Part shown: positions 32,501-40,754 of the stretch, in pieces
How the letters are laid out: every line of letters starts with the position of its first letter
How positions within the stretch are numbered: position 1 is the stretch's first letter
Assembly (NCBI GenBank): GCA_029567505.1
Contig: JAKPXO010000301.1
Location: forward strand, 1-43,826
From: Acidobacteriota bacterium
GTDB taxonomy: Bacteria; Acidobacteriota; Thermoanaerobaculia; UBA5066
Length of the DNA stretch: 43,826 nucleotides
Reading direction: 5' to 3'
The notes under the pieces: generated by a model
What the model was told of the DNA's origin: nothing
Database searches by the model: none
What the model saw: the letters and a program-made list of their open reading frames with translations, nothing else
Made by a program: the position numbers and the translations under genes

Positions 32501-33784
32501 GAGGGCCGCCTTCGTCCGCGCGATGAGGCCCTGCTCGGGGAAGACCTTCTTCTCGTAGAAGTCCTTGATGAAGAACGCGCGCGAACGCTTGAAGATCTGC
32601 TCGAGGTTCTCGACGATCCCCTCCGCCGAGCTCCCGAGGAGCTCGCGCGTGGCCCGGGCGATCGGCTTGCCCTGCTGGACGCCGGAGGAGAGGTAGAACC
32701 CGCGGAAGACGAACGGGTCGTCGTAGCGCGTGTCCTGGAAGATCCCCTGGAAGTAGCGCTTCAGCGAGTCGCGGAGGGCCCGGAGCTCCTCCGGGAAGAC
32801 GAAGATCCGGTCGACGTTCTGGACGATCTCCTCGTTCGCCGTGAACTTCATCCGGAGCTTGTGGACCCGGGTCAGGATCTCCTCGTACGCCTCGTCGAAC
32901 GTCGCGAGGACGTACGGCTTGTCGGGGCCGACCGGGTTCGACCAGCCGACGAGCTGCCGCTGGTCGACCGGGTCGAGCTTCGAGAAGAACTCGGAGAAGC
33001 CGAGGATCCGGTCCGCCTTCGTGACCATGATGAAGATCGGGAAGCGGATCTCGAGGACCCGCTGCAGGTGGAGGAGCTTCGTCCGGATGTTCGCGGCCTT
33101 CTTGTCCTGCTCCTCCGGCGTGTCCTCGAGGAGCGAGGTCGCCGGGATGACCACGAGGACGCCGTTGATCGGGCACTCCTTGCGGTACTTCTTGAGCATC
33201 TTCAAGAAGGTCGACCACTCGGTGGCGTCCGGGGCCGCCTCCTCCTGGAACGTGAAGCGGCCGGCGGTGTCGAGGATGACGGCCTCGTTCGCGAACCACC
33301 AGTCGCAGTTGCGCGTCCCGCCGGAGCCCGAGAGGCCGTCGCCGCCGACGGGGAACTCGAGGCCCGAGTTCTTGAGCGTCGTCGACTTGCCCGACTGCGG
33401 CTCGCCGATCAGCAGGTACCACGGGAGCGAGTAGACCTGCAGGCCGGTCGCCTTCAGCTGGGCGAGCGACTCCGTCCACTTCTGGGAGAGCTCCTTGACG
33501 GCCTCGCGAACCTCCTGCTTGGAGGCGCCGGCGCCGCCCTGAGCGTCGCGCGCGAGGTCCTTCTCGAACGCGCCGCCGCGCGCCTTGTCGCCCTTCTTGA
33601 CGAAGACGTCGAAGGCGGCGATGAGGAGGGCGATGAGGATGAGCCCGCCGATGACGGCCCACCAGAGGTGCCCGAAGCCGAGCGCCCGCGCGATGACGAG
33701 GCAGACGGGCGAGAGGAGGACGACGATGCCGAGCGTCTTGATCGGCTTGGGAAGGCGGTAGAGGAGGTCGAGAAACTCGTACAT
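29513..33784 (-). CDS. tssM: TssM (IcmF), T6SS membrane-complex protein
   Basis: A 1423-aa inner-membrane protein, longer than the usual ~1100-1200. Two transmembrane segments lie at about 17-34 and 41-58 and a third at about 437-460. The cytoplasmic NTPase-like domain between them has Walker A G-E-P-Q-S-G-K-S (127-134), I-L-D-T-A-G-R (170-176) and a T-K-A-D (255-258). The large periplasmic part bridges to TssJ and the peptidoglycan; it includes a G-R-G-G-G-G-G-G-G-F tract. Downstream of tssL by 7 bp. A hairpin ends the block. Confidence 0.96.
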   Translation of the reverse strand: MYEFLDLLYRLPKPIKTLGIVVLLSPVCLVIARALGFGHLWWAVIGGLILIALLIAAFDVFVKKGDKARGGAFEKDLARDAQGGAGASKQEVREAVKELSQKWTESLAQLKATGLQVYSLPWYLLIGEPQSGKSTTLKNSGLEFPVGGDGLSGSGGTRNCDWWFANEAVILDTAGRFTFQEEAAPDATEWSTFLKMLKKYRKECPINGVLVVIPATSLLEDTPEEQDKKAANIRTKLLHLQRVLEIRFPIFIMVTKADRILGFSEFFSKLDPVDQRQLVGWSNPVGPDKPYVLATFDEAYEEILTRVHKLRMKFTANEEIVQNVDRIFVFPEELRALRDSLKRYFQGIFQDTRYDDPFVFRGFYLSSGVQQGKPIARATRELLGSSAEGIVENLEQIFKRSRAFFIKDFYEKKVFPEQGLIARTKAALEREKTTRWVIRAVTIFLPIFCLLGMILPYVAMRKFVKPMRETALKAQACVEKKEACSIGEAYGIAESIYKHQAAIRQRPFLFALFFQRASSGELFRLLGKINQRLTYERVVNPLMAEGEARMARLDWAGPYDYRVFFSALDGHMKWWAVKKGALGAEQKPLVAASELKLIPLLAFLQNTKGTAGTAATKEIDEWVASIGSSGTPDEILAALPSDPPKDPELIRVPDPAGALKKFEEYWSVANLARWDFRLNQLLAQYVQRYSELLKVEDPSSRGYLDRVAATGKEFRRVYDDTTKHLATVRPGSKEFPGAGPDDWKRNFDADYTQLMRFTTVVPGVVNEQARSRIKGQMDSDWKNLEVQVLAYAYLVVPDAQDPAKKGWSPSAAAISPMVADATAFADLAAFEATENPAAVVEEAARKSTPADQKATLEAFTKKQVEAKAKAVANLTAIPAIPAEQKTLWQDTALATFLPRTADLALVYRVLPYTQQFLDRSVGPACLENVCFTRNHAQQMVPLGVSYISFAEASSISTRPDVDALAQGHAEAMLDYLRRYVDRFAGRGGGGGGGFIVPGSALRATSWREFQAAITRWSPEAQGGDAPVTDMSGALAFDDVQTFAASNRRLSSILAYFKGKAAPRRSTGPAKAPPELVTAANLFKNNVVPLPEQELKAWRQLSLGQDGVSLRGFHAFSRNPAVRRSSYGRQLIAVENRGANLIRDAIQPSFQQAAEPVVRKIREQCLGQFPFVRESQLRQERVAYAAGSSLKPGGSGNTATYRLDLATIGQNHFSGILTDVGALADEYALNPILWGWEPQFDFVGDAGRGLLAVGRGWQLFLFGGGRSTSVIKEHKVEIRPLQFSPSPGKRFMGDRINSLFLFDRSVVVRPSTDFKTGRQPSPYVWRLGPADAPMSITGRDEQSGSGWTGSLEAYGGPLRFFYFVRVASEERDRRDDSDDPERAREKEKIWTIRVVIPNAVQRTEPLEGLFELAFEEPMPPILPN

Positions 33785-33791
33785 GGGGCCC

Positions 33792-34469
33792 TCAGATCAC
33801 TCCCATCGCCTCGGCCACGCTCTTGACCTGGCCCACCAGCGTGGCCCAGGCGATGAACGTCAGGATCCAGAACCCGATCAGGACGCTGAAGCTGATGATG
33901 GCAACGCGCCCGAGCGTCACGACGGGGTTCAGCCTCTTCCCCGACGTGGCCATCACCGTGTAGGCCTCCGGGGTGATCTTGTCGCTCTGGCTCGCGAGGT
34001 ACTCCGAGAGGAGCCGGTAGGTGTTCTTCCGCACCTCGGCGAGCTTCTCGGGCCGCTCGCGGTACTTGCCGCGGAATCCGAGCGCGAGCCCGGCGTAGAC
34101 GATCGAGCCGAGCTCCACGTCCTCCGGCCGGAGCTCCTTCGCGATCGCGAAGTACTGGTCGCCGCCGATGTTCGAGCGGAAGTACTTCTCCTCGAGGAGG
34201 CGGTCCTGCCAGTCGCGCGCGAACTCCCACCCGGAGTGGATCAGGATCTCGTCCGCGAGGACGACGAGCGGGTAGCGCGCCTGGTCGTAGAGCGCCTGCA
34301 GCCGCGGGTCGCTCCGCACCGCGGAGGCCTGCTCCCGGAAGATCTCGTCGAGGTCGGCGGCCACGTCCTCGATGTCGGCGCGGACGCCCTTCCTCACCTT
34401 CTGCCGGAACGACGACAGGAAGAGGAACTCCTTCGCCGCGACCTTGAAGAGCTCGGTCGTGTAGTCCAT
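33792..34469 (-). CDS. tssL: TssL (DotU/IcmH), T6SS membrane-complex protein
   Basis: A 225-aa protein. A cytoplasmic hook-like domain carries L-V-V-L-A-D-E-I-L-I-H-S-G-W-E-F-A-R-D-W and F-R-S-N-I-G-G-D-Q-Y-F, followed by a single C-terminal transmembrane helix at about 188-208 (I-I-S-F-S-V-L-I-G-F-W-I-L-T-F). No OmpA-type peptidoglycan-binding extension is present, so this is the short form. Spacing to tssK is one base and to tssM 7 bases, indicating one operon. Confidence 0.95.
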   Translation of the reverse strand: MDYTTELFKVAAKEFLFLSSFRQKVRKGVRADIEDVAADLDEIFREQASAVRSDPRLQALYDQARYPLVVLADEILIHSGWEFARDWQDRLLEEKYFRSNIGGDQYFAIAKELRPEDVELGSIVYAGLALGFRGKYRERPEKLAEVRKNTYRLLSEYLASQSDKITPEAYTVMATSGKRLNPVVTLGRVAIISFSVLIGFWILTFIAWATLVGQVKSVAEAMGVI

Positions 34470-34470
34470 C

Positions 34471-35829
34471 TCAGCTCCCGGGCTTGGTGATGATGTAGAG
34501 CGAGAACTTCAGCTTCGGGTCCAGGGCGTCGGAGAGGGCCACGTTGCGGTCGCGAACGACGTTCGCCCAGTACGGCCCTTCCTTCTCGATCTTGAAGTAG
34601 AAGTAGTCCTCCCTTTGCGGGAGGCCTGCCGGCGTCCGCTTCAGGAGCTCGAGGTCGAGCCCGAAGAGCCGGCGCTGGCGCAGGACCGGGATGTCGCGCA
34701 CCGTGCCGAGCTTCATCGTCACGATCCGCCCCCGCAGGTCCTTCTCCTCCATCTCGGCCTCGATCGCGAGGAAGACCTCGGTCTGGGAGGCGAGCCACTC
34801 CTCGAGGAGGTCGGCGACGAGGAGGTCCTCGCGCAGGACGAAGTCGACCTTGACGAAGCGCGAGGCGACGATCTTCTCGAGGAGCGCCTCGATCACGCGG
34901 CACGTCTCGTGGAAGCACGGGCCGAGCTTCTCGTGGTCGTAGACGGGGATCCGGACCGGGACTTTGCCGTCGTCGAAGATCGAGAGCTCGCCCGCGAGCC
35001 GGGCGAACTCCGTGTAGACGTGGAACGGGTGGATGCGCGGGATCTTCGTGAGCTGCTGGAAGAGGAACAGGAAGCTCCCGAGGATCTGGAGCTTGATGAT
35101 CGCCTGCCACCCCGAGGTGCCGTCGGAGGTGATCGCGAGACGCCCCTGGGCCACGTCCGTCAGGAGCAGGCGGTGCTTCGCCTCGATCCGGTTCGTCACG
35201 CCGTCGCAGAGCGCCTGGATCGTCCGCGAGGCGCCGAGCTCGGTCAGCGACGGGATGAACTCGCGGGAGAGGACCGGGAAGTTCCTCCCCGAGCCGGAGC
35301 GCTCGACGACGGCGACCTCGAGGCACTCGTAGCCCTCCTGGCTCTCGGCGCCGAAGAAGAGCTTGCCGTTGCAGCGCCTCACCCCGACGGGCTGCGGGTT
35401 GCCGCCGGTGTTCTCGTCGAGGGCCTCGGCGTTCTCGGCCACGTAGCGCCGGTCGACGCCCGCCGGCCCCTCGCCCGGGGCGAAGGTGTTCGGCGCGGTC
35501 TCGCGCATCACCGGGACGCCGACGAAGACGCGCATCCTCCCGCTCGCCTTGTCGAGCTCGTTCTTGAAGCTCCGGGGCGAGATGCGGAGGGTCGAGTCGG
35601 ACGACAGCGCGGTGCCGTCCTTCAGCTTGAGGGAGACGTCGCGGATCTCGAAGACGAAGTTCTCGAGCTGGTCCGGCGCCACGTCCAGCGACTGGAGGCC
35701 GAAGTAGAACGGCTGGATTCGCTGGATCTCGCGCTGGAGCGCCTCCTCGCGGTAGCGCTCGGCCGTCTGGAGGTGATGGGGCCGGAGGAACATCCCCTCG
35801 GCCCAGAGGACCTGCGGCGTCTTCTTCAT
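34471..35829 (-). CDS. tssK: TssK, T6SS baseplate-membrane connector
   Basis: A 452-aa protein that links the baseplate to the TssJLM complex and acts like a phage receptor-binding protein. The N-terminal motif W-A-E-G-M-F-L-R-P-H-H-L-Q is the family signature, and the central V-G-V-R-R-C-N-G-K-L-F-F-G and C-terminal P-x-x-E-D-Y-F-Y-F-K-I-E-K-E-G-P-Y-W-A are consistent. It begins 9 bp after tssJ ends and stops one base before tssL. Confidence 0.95.
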   Translation of the reverse strand: MKKTPQVLWAEGMFLRPHHLQTAERYREEALQREIQRIQPFYFGLQSLDVAPDQLENFVFEIRDVSLKLKDGTALSSDSTLRISPRSFKNELDKASGRMRVFVGVPVMRETAPNTFAPGEGPAGVDRRYVAENAEALDENTGGNPQPVGVRRCNGKLFFGAESQEGYECLEVAVVERSGSGRNFPVLSREFIPSLTELGASRTIQALCDGVTNRIEAKHRLLLTDVAQGRLAITSDGTSGWQAIIKLQILGSFLFLFQQLTKIPRIHPFHVYTEFARLAGELSIFDDGKVPVRIPVYDHEKLGPCFHETCRVIEALLEKIVASRFVKVDFVLREDLLVADLLEEWLASQTEVFLAIEAEMEEKDLRGRIVTMKLGTVRDIPVLRQRRLFGLDLELLKRTPAGLPQREDYFYFKIEKEGPYWANVVRDRNVALSDALDPKLKFSLYIITKPGS

Positions 35830-35838
35830 GGGACCCCG

Positions 35839-36321
35839 TTACCAGCGGCGCTCGACGGCGAGCTCCCGCTCGAGGACGGAGACGAGGATCTTCTGCCCCA
35901 CCCACTTCTCGCGGGAGAGGACGACGACGTGTTTCGTCGGGTCGGGGTTCTGGAACTTGTAGTCGGCGATCAGGACGAGGTAGCGCTCTCCCTTCGAGAA
36001 GGGAACGGAGACCGTCTTGTCGCACGGTCCGGCCCCTTCGCCGGTCGTGAAGGTGACGGTCTGGATCCGGTTCTGGCCCTGGATGTTGAAGCGGGTCTGG
36101 TCGTAGAACCACTTCTCGCCCATCTCCTGGATCTTCCGGGACTCCTCCTCCGTGGCGCGGATGACGTCGACGGCGAGGGCGAGCCCGCCGTTGATCTGGG
36201 CGCCGCAGCGGAACGAGATCGTCCCGACCTTCGACGCGCAGCCGGTGAGCGCGGGGAAGGCCCCGAGGAGCAGGCCGCAGGCGGCGATCCGGAGAAGGAA
36301 GCGGGACGGCGTCTTCGTCAT
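35839..36321 (-). CDS. tssJ: TssJ, T6SS outer-membrane lipoprotein
   Basis: A 160-aa lipoprotein that anchors the membrane complex to the outer membrane. The signal peptide ends in the lipobox L-T-G-C (Cys28), after a basic N-terminus and hydrophobic core. The mature beta-sandwich has the N-x-x-G-x-x-L-A-L-A-V-D-V segment and the C-terminal L-S-R-E-K-W-V-G-Q-K-I-L. Its ATG overlaps the FHA stop in an ATGA, so it is translationally coupled to that gene. Confidence 0.9.
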   Translation of the reverse strand: MTKTPSRFLLRIAACGLLLGAFPALTGCASKVGTISFRCGAQINGGLALAVDVIRATEEESRKIQEMGEKWFYDQTRFNIQGQNRIQTVTFTTGEGAGPCDKTVSVPFSKGERYLVLIADYKFQNPDPTKHVVVLSREKWVGQKILVSVLERELAVERRW

Positions 36322-38450
36322 GAGTGTTCTCCTCGCTGTGTCTTCCTGAGCTTCTCGAGCTCTTCCTTCGAAAGTCGGGCCACGCCCTGGAGGATCTGGT
36401 CGTTGACCAGGTCGGGAGAGAGGTCCCGGACCGCGATCTTGTAGAGGTCCCACCACTCGGCCGCCTCGCCCCGCAGCTTCCAGCCGGCGCTCCGCGGCGC
36501 GGACTCGATCGTGACCGGGTTGATCCGCTTCCAGAGCCGGTCGAACCACTCCCCCGGGGCCTGGTGGAAGGCCGCGAGAATCGCGACCTGCCACTTCTTG
36601 AGCTCCTCGAGGTACTCCTCCACGCGCTGGATGCTGACCGGCTTGCCCTGCTCGATCCCGTTCAGGAAGTGCCGGAGCGTCTCCTTGAAGCCGGGGAGCT
36701 TGAAGGCCATCGTCTCGTTCCCCGGCATCGTGAGGGACTGGATGAGGCCGAGCGTCATCCCCTCCATCGCGAGCGCGTACTCGATCACTCGGCGGAGGAC
36801 GACGACGTTCCGGTCCGCCTGCGCGAGCTCCTCGCCGTGGACGAGCTGCTTGAGCGGGAGCGGTCCGGAAGACGCCGTCGACGCCTGGGCCTTCCGGCGC
36901 TCGACGCCCTTCGACGGGCTCTCGTCGACGCGCTTCCTCTCGACCTCCTCGAGCTTCCGGCGAAGCCGGGTCACCTCGGGGTCGACGGCCGCGCCCGCCG
37001 GCAGGACCGGGAAGTGCCGCCTGAGGAGCTCGAGGAAGCGCGTGCGCGACTCTCTCGGGAGCGGGGCGAGCTCCTTCTCGACGCGCTTCTTCAGCTGCCG
37101 GCGCCGGTCGTCGGAGGTGCCGAACCGCAGCTCCCCCGCCAGGGCGAAGAGCTCGTCGGCGAGCTCGCGCGCCCGCCCGTCGAGGAGGATCTCCGCCGGC
37201 GTCCGGGGGGCGCCCCAGGCGAACGGAGCGGGCCCGGGCGCCGGCACGGCCGATGGGGGCGGCGCGGGGAGCGGCTCCGGCTCGCGCGGCGGCTCCGGCC
37301 GCGCCGCCGGAGCGGCTTCGGGCTCCGGCTCGTGGCGCCGGGCGGGAGCCGGGGCGACCGCGGACGACTCCGGGGAGGCCGGGGGAGGAGGCGGAGGAGG
37401 GGGCGGAAGCGTCCGCGAAAGCGGGGACGGCCCGCCCTTCGCCGTCGCCTCACCGACCTCCTCCGTCAGGAGCGTCGTCGCGCGGCCTTTCCCCGCCGTC
37501 CCCTTCATCGAGGCCCGCCCCGTCAGCTCCCGCTCCGCGGGTCGTGCGGCCGGGGCCTTCGCCCCGGACTCCCCGACGAATCCCTCCGGCACGGAGGTGA
37601 TCCCGCAGGCGGTCAGCCAGTCGCCCACCGGTCCGAACCTGTCGGCGACGAGGCCGGCGAGGACGCTCCGGGCGGCCCAGCGGACCGCCTCGTCGCCGGA
37701 GACCCCGTCGGGGACCGCCGTGCGGGTGCCGTCCAGGAGGCGCGCGACGCGGGGAGAGACGACCGCGGTCTCGAAGCTCCCGGTGAGGTTCACCGGCTTG
37801 ACGAGGATCTCCGCGATCCAGCCGAGCGTGTCGCGGAAGAAGGGTTTGTGAAAGAGAGCCTGACGGACCTCGGCCGGCCGCACGCCCCCGCTCGCGAGGA
37901 GCTCCTCGATCTCCGGGTCGCCGAGGGCGAGGATCGCGTCGAGCAGGTGGCGCGTGTCGACGTACCCTTCCCGCCGGCCGGCCGCGCATTCGGCCGCCGC
38001 CGTGAGGAGCGGCTCGACGGACGCCCCCTCCCAGTGCGTCACGGCGAGCGGCTCGAACGGCGGCGGCGCCGCGAGCGGGCTCGTCAGGTAGACCTGGACC
38101 GGCGTGAGCGAGACGAGGAAGATCTCGCCCGACTTCACCTCGGTCTCGGTCGTCACCGCCTGCTGGGCGGCGAACGTCCCGTTGGAGCTGCCGAGGTCCC
38201 TGAGGAAGATCCGCCCCTGGGCGAAGCGGACCTCCGCGTGGGAGCCGGAGACGCCGGCCGACACGGAGAGGACGAGGTGGTTGCGCTCCTTCGTCTGCCG
38301 GTCGAACGGGAGGCGCCCGATCCGCACGAGCTGCATCGCTTGCCGCGCTTCGGCGGCGTAGCGGAGCCCCTCCATCGGGCCGAGCCAGACCTCGAGCGTG
38401 AGAGAGCGCGGCGGGACGCTCACGCGCACCCCCCGGAGAAGGGGCGACAC
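36318..38450 (-). CDS. T6SS FHA protein (TagH-like) with an inserted Clp-N-like domain
   Basis: A 710-aa protein. Residues 20-125 form an FHA phosphothreonine-binding domain: R-I-G-R (43-46), S-G-S-H (68-71) and L-G-S-S-N-G-T (86-92) are all intact. Residues about 145-290 resemble both repeats of a Clp N-domain (T-R-H-L-L-D-A-I-L, then S-P-R-V-A-R-L-L-D and a L-A-G-L-V-A-D repeat). A Pro/Glu-rich linker (about 320-420) precedes the C-terminal T6SS FHA domain (about 540-710). Fha proteins dock kinase/phosphatase control onto the secretion machine. GTG at 38450 is used; GTG at 38423 is an alternative. It leads the fha-tssJKLM operon. Confidence 0.85.
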   Translation of the reverse strand: MSPLLRGVRVSVPPRSLTLEVWLGPMEGLRYAAEARQAMQLVRIGRLPFDRQTKERNHLVLSVSAGVSGSHAEVRFAQGRIFLRDLGSSNGTFAAQQAVTTETEVKSGEIFLVSLTPVQVYLTSPLAAPPPFEPLAVTHWEGASVEPLLTAAAECAAGRREGYVDTRHLLDAILALGDPEIEELLASGGVRPAEVRQALFHKPFFRDTLGWIAEILVKPVNLTGSFETAVVSPRVARLLDGTRTAVPDGVSGDEAVRWAARSVLAGLVADRFGPVGDWLTACGITSVPEGFVGESGAKAPAARPAERELTGRASMKGTAGKGRATTLLTEEVGEATAKGGPSPLSRTLPPPPPPPPPASPESSAVAPAPARRHEPEPEAAPAARPEPPREPEPLPAPPPSAVPAPGPAPFAWGAPRTPAEILLDGRARELADELFALAGELRFGTSDDRRRQLKKRVEKELAPLPRESRTRFLELLRRHFPVLPAGAAVDPEVTRLRRKLEEVERKRVDESPSKGVERRKAQASTASSGPLPLKQLVHGEELAQADRNVVVLRRVIEYALAMEGMTLGLIQSLTMPGNETMAFKLPGFKETLRHFLNGIEQGKPVSIQRVEEYLEELKKWQVAILAAFHQAPGEWFDRLWKRINPVTIESAPRSAGWKLRGEAAEWWDLYKIAVRDLSPDLVNDQILQGVARLSKEELEKLRKTQRGEHS

Positions 38451-38541
38451 GCCAGCACCTCGAACGAGGAGACGGACGACCTGTCGGACACAGTGGCCGG
38501 ATCTTACCCTCGGTCCGCAAACCCTGCGACCCGGTCCGGCG

Positions 38542-40674
38542 TCAGGCGCGCGGCGCCGTCTCCGATTCCGCCTCGAGCAGCTCCGCGAGGACGTCCTGGA
38601 TCTCGAAGTGGAGCGGCTGGCGATGGACGAGGAGCGCCCGGAGCTCGGCGACGACCTCGTCCGTCTCCCGGAGCACCTGCTCCACGCGTCCCGTCGGGTC
38701 CTCCGCCACGAAGTCCCCGGGACCCGTCGCGATCGAGAATCCCGGGATCCGCGTCAGGAGGCGGAGCGCCAGGAGGAGCGCCCTCTCGAACAGGGGCGGC
38801 GGGATCGCGTTCGGCCGGCCGGGGACCCGGTCCTCCTCCTTCCAGAAGACGCGGGAGCGGTCGAGGAGCGTCGCGGTCGAAGCCTCGGCCGCGAGGGCCG
38901 CCTTCACACGCGCGAGCGCGTCCCCTTCCTTCGACCGGGCCGCCGTCGCGGCGGCCCGCTGGACCCCCTGGAGCAGCTCCGGCAGCTCGGTCCGCTCGCC
39001 GCCGGCGAGGGAGCGCAGGAGGAGGACGCCGAGGGAGTGGAGGTCGGACGGCGCGCCGAAGCGCGGGTAGACCTTGTAGCGCGCGCCGGGGAGGCGGACA
39101 CCGAAGGAGCGTCGCAGCCTCTTCACCGCGGCGTCGTCGAGCTCGACCGGCTCGGAGACGAACGTGAGCTCCTCGTACGAGGCCGGGACGTCGGGCTTGC
39201 GCCTCACGACGAGAGCGTCGATGCCGAGGCCGAGCGCTTCGTCGGGGAACGTGACGTGGATCCAGTCGGGCTCCTCCGGCCGCGGGAAGAGTCCGTTCGG
39301 GTCGCTGAGCCGCCCTTCGACCTTCACGCCGAGCCCCGCGTCCGCCGGCTCGATCTCGGAGAGGTAGACGTCGCCGGGACGCCGCGAGGCGAGGCGGAAC
39401 TCGAGGATCTCGGGCGCCGCGTAGGGGAACATCGGCTCCGGCGGCGGCACGACGACCTCGACGCCGAAGGACGACGTCCGCGAGGCCGCGGAGAGCCCGT
39501 GCAGCCGCACCTGGAACGTCCAGAGAGCCGGAAGCGAGGCGCCGGCGCCGTAGCTGTCGAGGAGGACGTGCCCCGGGTGCAGGTCGAGGTGCGGCTGTCC
39601 CGTGGCGCGGTAGAACGCGAGGAGGCCCGCGGCGAGCTGCCGGAAGGCCGTCATCTTCAGGTAGAGGACCTCGATCGCATCGACTCCCGAGCCGTCGTGC
39701 CCGTAGAGGAAACGCCCCGTCGGCGGGAGCGACGCCCGCAGCCATTCGATCCGGCGGCGGGTCGATTCCGTCTCGAGGGTCTCGGGCGCGGCCGGCGAGA
39801 CGAGGTCCTCCTCCGTCCGTCCGCCGACGAAGTCGGCCCACTCGTCCCAGCGCACCGGGGAGAGCCCGCTCACGAGGAACGGAGAGGGGCAGAACGAGAA
39901 GGGGCTCCAGCGCGCGGCGAAGTCGTTGAGCGAGCCGCCGCCGGCCGCGCGGAGACGGAGCGCCTCCTCGGCCGACTCCCGGGAGGCGAACGCCTTCACC
40001 TGGCCTTCGTCCCAGTCCCGGAGCAGCGCCCGGGAGAGCCCTTTCAGCAGCTCGTCGGGCCCGCCCACCGGGACGTCGGCCTCGCCCGGGAGGGGCGAAT
40101 AGGAGAAGACGGCGACGACGCGGTCCGTGGTGGCGCAGCCCGCGCAGCCGACGAGCCTGTGGAGAGATTCCAGGTACGACGGAAGCCGCCTCTCGCGCAG
40201 GAACTGCTCGTCGGTGAGGAGCTCGAGCGGGCGGCCGCACGAGGCGCACGGCGGGATGAAGAACGTCCGCGACGGCTTGTCGTAGACGAGGGCCGGGAGC
40301 GTCCCCTCGGGACCGCCGTCCGGCTGCAGGAGCCTCGGGAAGTACGGGCTCTCCGCCCGGAGCGCGCGCATCCGCTCCCGCTCCGCGTCGAAGCGCGCCA
40401 CGAGGGTCCGGTTCGTCGGTCGCGCGGCGCTCTCGGCGAGAGCGTCCGGGAGGACGTTCGGGAGGAGCTTGACGGCGACGAGCTCGACGACGCTGTCGGC
40501 GTCTCCCTTGAGGGCTCCGAGGTAGACGCGGCTCGTCCCCTCGTCCGCCGAGAGCGGCAGGGGGACCGGCCCTTCCTCGGCCCCGCCCGCGAGCGGTCCG
40601 AGGACGAGGTGGAGCCCGAAGGGCGACGGGGCGTCGCCCGGGGGGAGGAGGCGGGCGGTGGGAAGGCCCTTCAC
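38542..40674 (-). CDS. Kinase-fold protein with inserted four-Cys zinc-ribbon, probable pseudokinase
   Basis: A 710-aa protein. The N-lobe contains V-A-V-K (66-69) as the likely ATP lysine. C-A-S-C (143-146) and C-A-G-C (177-180) form an inserted four-Cys zinc-ribbon-like site. The catalytic-loop equivalent is H-L-D-L-H-P-G-H (362-369), where the expected Lys and Asn are both His; no DFG is recognisable, but P-Y-A-A-P-E (417-422) and S-D-L-H-S-L-G (543-549) are preserved. About 120 residues lie between APE and the alpha-F motif. The degenerate metal-binding sites suggest a pseudokinase. GTG at 40674 with GGAGGG upstream. It precedes the FHA gene by 91 bp in the same direction. Confidence 0.65.
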   Translation of the reverse strand: MKGLPTARLLPPGDAPSPFGLHLVLGPLAGGAEEGPVPLPLSADEGTSRVYLGALKGDADSVVELVAVKLLPNVLPDALAESAARPTNRTLVARFDAERERMRALRAESPYFPRLLQPDGGPEGTLPALVYDKPSRTFFIPPCASCGRPLELLTDEQFLRERRLPSYLESLHRLVGCAGCATTDRVVAVFSYSPLPGEADVPVGGPDELLKGLSRALLRDWDEGQVKAFASRESAEEALRLRAAGGGSLNDFAARWSPFSFCPSPFLVSGLSPVRWDEWADFVGGRTEEDLVSPAAPETLETESTRRRIEWLRASLPPTGRFLYGHDGSGVDAIEVLYLKMTAFRQLAAGLLAFYRATGQPHLDLHPGHVLLDSYGAGASLPALWTFQVRLHGLSAASRTSSFGVEVVVPPPEPMFPYAAPEILEFRLASRRPGDVYLSEIEPADAGLGVKVEGRLSDPNGLFPRPEEPDWIHVTFPDEALGLGIDALVVRRKPDVPASYEELTFVSEPVELDDAAVKRLRRSFGVRLPGARYKVYPRFGAPSDLHSLGVLLLRSLAGGERTELPELLQGVQRAAATAARSKEGDALARVKAALAAEASTATLLDRSRVFWKEEDRVPGRPNAIPPPLFERALLLALRLLTRIPGFSIATGPGDFVAEDPTGRVEQVLRETDEVVAELRALLVHRQPLHFEIQDVLAELLEAESETAPRA

Positions 40675-40754
40675 CGGGACCCTCCCGCCCGCCGCGCCGT
40701 ACGGACGTTCGGCACGCGCGCGCTCACCACTGAAATTCCTCCGGAGACCCGAGT

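Noticed and set aside
37375-37412. G-rich tract in the FHA gene
   Set aside because: It encodes the proline-rich linker; a coding low-complexity region.
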